Under the pieces are notes generated by a model, which saw only the letters and a list, made by a program, of their open reading frames with translations, was not told the DNA's origin and made no database searches. A stretch of DNA of 64,000 nt from Colius striatus (Eukaryota; Chordata; Aves; Coliiformes; Coliidae): NCBI RefSeq assembly GCF_028858725.1, contig NC_084762.1, positions 3,853,374 through 3,917,373 on the forward strand, read 5' to 3'. The position numbers were made by a program, and so were the translations under genes. This document shows positions 61,750-64,000 of the stretch, piece by piece; the first letter of the stretch is position 1, and each line of letters begins with the position of its first letter.

Positions 61750-62085
61750 TGGTCCATGGTCGAGGGAGGTTCTGCTCCCCCTCGACTCTGCCCTGGTGAG
61801 GCCTCATCTGGAGTCCAGTTCTGGGCTCCTCAGCAAAAGAGGGACAGGGAACTGCTGGAGAGAGTCCAGCACAGAGCTACCAAGATGAACAGGGGACTGG
61901 AACATCTCTGTGATGAGGAAAGGCTGCAGGACTTGGTGCTGTTCAGCCTGGAGAAGAGAGGGCTGAGGGGGGACCTCATCAATGCTGATAAACACCTACA
62001 GGGCGGGTGTTGAGAGGCTGGGGCCAGTCTTTGTTCTGTGGTGTCCAGTGACAAGACAAGGGGTAATGGGCACAAGCTGGTACAC
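61750..62085 (+). mobile_element. CR1 LINE fragment, truncated at both ends
   Basis: Carries the CR1 C-terminal reverse-transcriptase region not seen in most copies here: TCTGCCCTGGTGAGGCCTCA, GGAGTCCAGTTCTGGGCTCC, GAGTCCAGCACAGAGCTACC, GGTGCTGTTCAGCCTGGAGA, GGGGGGACCTCATCAATGCT, then CCAGTGACAAGACAAGGGGT. It ends abruptly near 62085 without the CR1 tail. The 202-codon frame (61405-62013), the longest in the window, gets its second half from this element and its first half by chance; it is not a host gene. Confidence 0.93.
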
Positions 62086-62279
62086 AGATGTGGTCTTTGT
62101 GCAGATTCACCTAGGCTGCAAGTCACCTGCTTTCCCAGTACAGTCACTTGCTGTAAGTCCAGTGCTTCTGGAAGCCCGTGGAAAATACTCATCATGTGTC
62201 TGATGCATTATTTTGGACCTTTCTTTTGTGGGAGAAGGAATGAGGACTCTTTTAACCTCTAGACATTGTTCCTTTTGTT
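62086..62279. other. Unique sequence, nothing recognised
   Basis: Short unique stretch between the CR1 copy and an AT-rich enhancer-like region. Confidence 0.5.
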
Positions 62280-62530
62280 AAATCTCTTTTTTAATGTCAA
62301 CATGTATTCTCTTTTAATTCTGTCAATAACTATCTTTGTATGTGAACTGAGAATACTGAATGGCTACCTTTCACCAAATCAATGTGTAATAATATCTTAA
62401 TAAGACCTATCAGGTCTTTTTCCATTACAGTAATTTTAGCTCTGATGCTATGAGCCAATGAGTTTTAAACAGCCTGTTTGCTAATTGGTATGTAGCTCTG
62501 CCATTTAGCCTTGGCCTTGACCCTGCTGCC
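62280..62530. promoter_or_regulatory. Possible conserved noncoding element
   Basis: AT-rich, non-repetitive, with CAATCAATGT-like, GTAATAATATCTTAATAAG and CTAATTGG words and a near-palindromic GACCTATCAGGTC at about 62404-62416. It looks like enhancer sequence. Conservation has not been tested. Confidence 0.22.
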
Positions 62531-62975
62531 TCAACTGTCTCACCTGCTATTGCCTAATAATTCCTCAGGGATGGAGACGAAGGCTGCACCTGGTTGTTCT
62601 TTTCTACCAGAAAGCACAGCCCTGGGATCTAGCTGCAAGGGGGAATTACAGTGAGCTCTGACAATGTTGTGTACAGGAAAGCTGTGTTTCATGCCTTTAT
62701 CCTCTCACTATAAAGTTCTGAAGTTCTTTACACAATCAGTGGAAAGATGCAGCACTGCCACTAAGAATCAGGTCCCCTACATTCAACAGCCAGGTCATTA
62801 CTGAGCGTTCTAGGGTGCCTTTTCCTTCTGACCCTTGATTTGGCAACTGAATTGTCCTGGAAGGCCACAGGGCATAATTATCCCACTGCACAAGGTAACT
62901 TTTCCCTTAGGATCTCAGGGGAATTCTCAAGGGATCTCTTCAGCATTGTCAGGGGGTTTAGCTTCAGGGGCTCAG
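62531..62975. other. Unique sequence, nothing recognised
   Basis: A perfect minus-strand donor-like CAG|GTGAGA at 62539-62546 has no convincing acceptor. No repeat is seen. Confidence 0.45.
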
Positions 62976-62999
62976 CCTTTTACAGTGAGCTGTAAAAGG
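62976..62999. repeat. Perfect inverted repeat, 10-bp arms, 4-base loop
   Basis: CCTTTTACAG (62976-62985) and CTGTAAAAGG (62990-62999) are exact reverse complements around the loop TGAG. No T run follows, so it is not a simple terminator-like or Pol III structure. Function is unknown. Confidence 0.9.
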
Positions 63000-64000
63000 G
63001 AACATGCCAACATGCCAAGTGGTAAACCCCAGCTAACAGTGCACAATCTTCCATGACTCTGATTGTCTTCTTTTAGCCTCAGGATCAACTTTTGCTTTTA
63101 GAAACACTCGTGGTTAAAACCTATTGAATTTTGGATGAACATGTACAAGAAGGGAACGTTTGTCCTTTTGAAAAGCTCTGTCACTTCCCTCGGATGATGG
63201 AAAACAGCATTGGTGGAAGAAATGCTATTCTCTAATGAGTGCCTGCTCTAATCCAGAGCACACCAGAGGCTAAATAAACTGAGTGTGTTTAGCCAAATGT
63301 GCATACAGTTCACATAGGCCTCACTCAGGCTAATGGATCATTGTTATGCCAGGATATAATGGATAAATTGGCAAGTGTCTGTCCCTTGCATGTTTGATGC
63401 AGTCTCTGGATGAGTAAGGCCACATTTGCTTGCTTTCTATAGTATTCTTTCTTACAGTCAAAACTTAATTTGTATTCTCAAAATGGCATGAAAAAAAAGT
63501 TCCAGAAATATTTCAAAGTAATTAAAAATAAAAGGGCAGGACTCGGGTGCCAGGGAGAGGAGCGCTGTCTCTTTTTACCCTCTTTTTGTGGATCCCGTTG
63601 TGCCAAGACAGAAAACAGTGAGATGTTCAAATATTAATAAAGTGGTAGCACAGCCAAATTAAAATGCCCCAATTCTCATAAGTAATGTTTCCAGCAGAGC
63701 ACAAAAGAATAATCAAGCCCCCAAACTAGTGAAGGAGAATTTATGACCCACCATTTGAGCTGCCAAGAACTCCCCACATGCCAGCAACGAGCGTGGCATG
63801 GAATTGCTCTGCCTTTAAACTTCAACCCAACTCTGCACTGCAGAAGCAATGCAGCAGCAACTCCTGGCCCTGGAAACGTTCCTGCTGGTTTCCTAAGGAG
63901 ATGGCTCCCTGCTTAGCATGTAGCTGCATACCTGCACAAAGCCAGGCAGCATGGTTTGCTTTAGAGCTGCCACTCTCAGCATATGAGAAGGAGCATGAGT
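63000..64000. other. Unique noncoding sequence, partly enhancer-like
   Basis: Around 63260-63380 the sequence has AT-rich transcription-factor-like words (TAAATAAACTGAG, GGCTAATGGATCATTGTTATG with a SOX-type CATTGTT). From 63480 an A-rich stretch is followed by mixed unique sequence to the window edge. No repeat or gene is recognised. Confidence 0.35.

Noticed and set aside
61405-62013. 202-codon open frame, the longest in the window
   Set aside because: Its second half is CR1 LINE sequence and its first half has no domain, start context or exon structure.
1-64000. tRNA, rRNA, known microRNA, CRISPR array, LTR retrovirus or DNA transposon
   Set aside because: I scanned for conserved tRNA boxes, familiar microRNA seeds, regularly spaced repeats and paired LTR ends and found none I could support.
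1-64000. Bacterial-style operons from the many short frames
   Set aside because: The frames overlap on both strands, lack ribosome-binding sites and domains, and the CR1 repeats show this is vertebrate DNA.

Overview
The window is vertebrate nuclear DNA, most probably from a bird. It has no operon structure, its base composition is moderate, and its open frames are short and patternless. The only interspersed repeats I recognise are CR1 LINE fragments. Several end in the avian CR1 3' signature: a conserved GGTCCCTTCCA-type block followed by short ATTCTATG-like repeats. I see no Alu, L1, B1 or LTR element. Recognisable repeats cover about 7% of the window by my estimate, which fits a bird genome.

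I do not recognise any protein-coding exon. The longest open frames are explained by a CR1 copy (61.4-62.0 kb), by a CpG island (30.4-31.0 kb), or by chance. The window is therefore either intergenic (a gene desert) or inside a very large intron. What it holds is: (1) ten fragments of bird-type CR1 and two much older, diverged CR1 copies of the lineage also seen in turtles and crocodilians; (2) one compact CpG island at about 30.77-31.10 kb, the only promoter-like sequence; (3) intervals with good splice acceptors and donors that could be exons of a long noncoding RNA on either strand, though pseudo-exons are common by chance; (4) several AT-rich stretches with homeodomain, POU or SOX-like words that look like conserved noncoding enhancers; (5) small simple repeats and a few perfect hairpins.

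Layout. 0-6.5 kb: unique sequence with one exon-like interval and two enhancer-like stretches. 6.5-8.4 kb: two short CR1 3' ends, the first with a perfect 13-bp hairpin. 8.4-16.6 kb: unique sequence with exon-like intervals, including a pair separated by 319 bp. 16.8-27.2 kb: three CR1 fragments and a TATA-like word inside an inverted repeat. 30.8-31.1 kb: CpG island. 32.1-32.7 kb: ancient CR1, minus strand. 36.4-42.8 kb: exon-like intervals, enhancer-like stretches and two CR1 fragments. 49.4-51.1 kb: ancient CR1, plus strand, with a foreign-looking block inside it. 52.0-53.4 kb: two exon-like intervals with matching phase. 54-62 kb: three CR1 fragments. 62-64 kb: AT-rich, enhancer-like sequence.

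No mobile-defence, biosynthetic or other multi-gene system is visible. If transcription units exist here, the simplest model is a CpG-island-driven noncoding RNA; RNA-seq would settle it. All repeat and motif calls are by eye.
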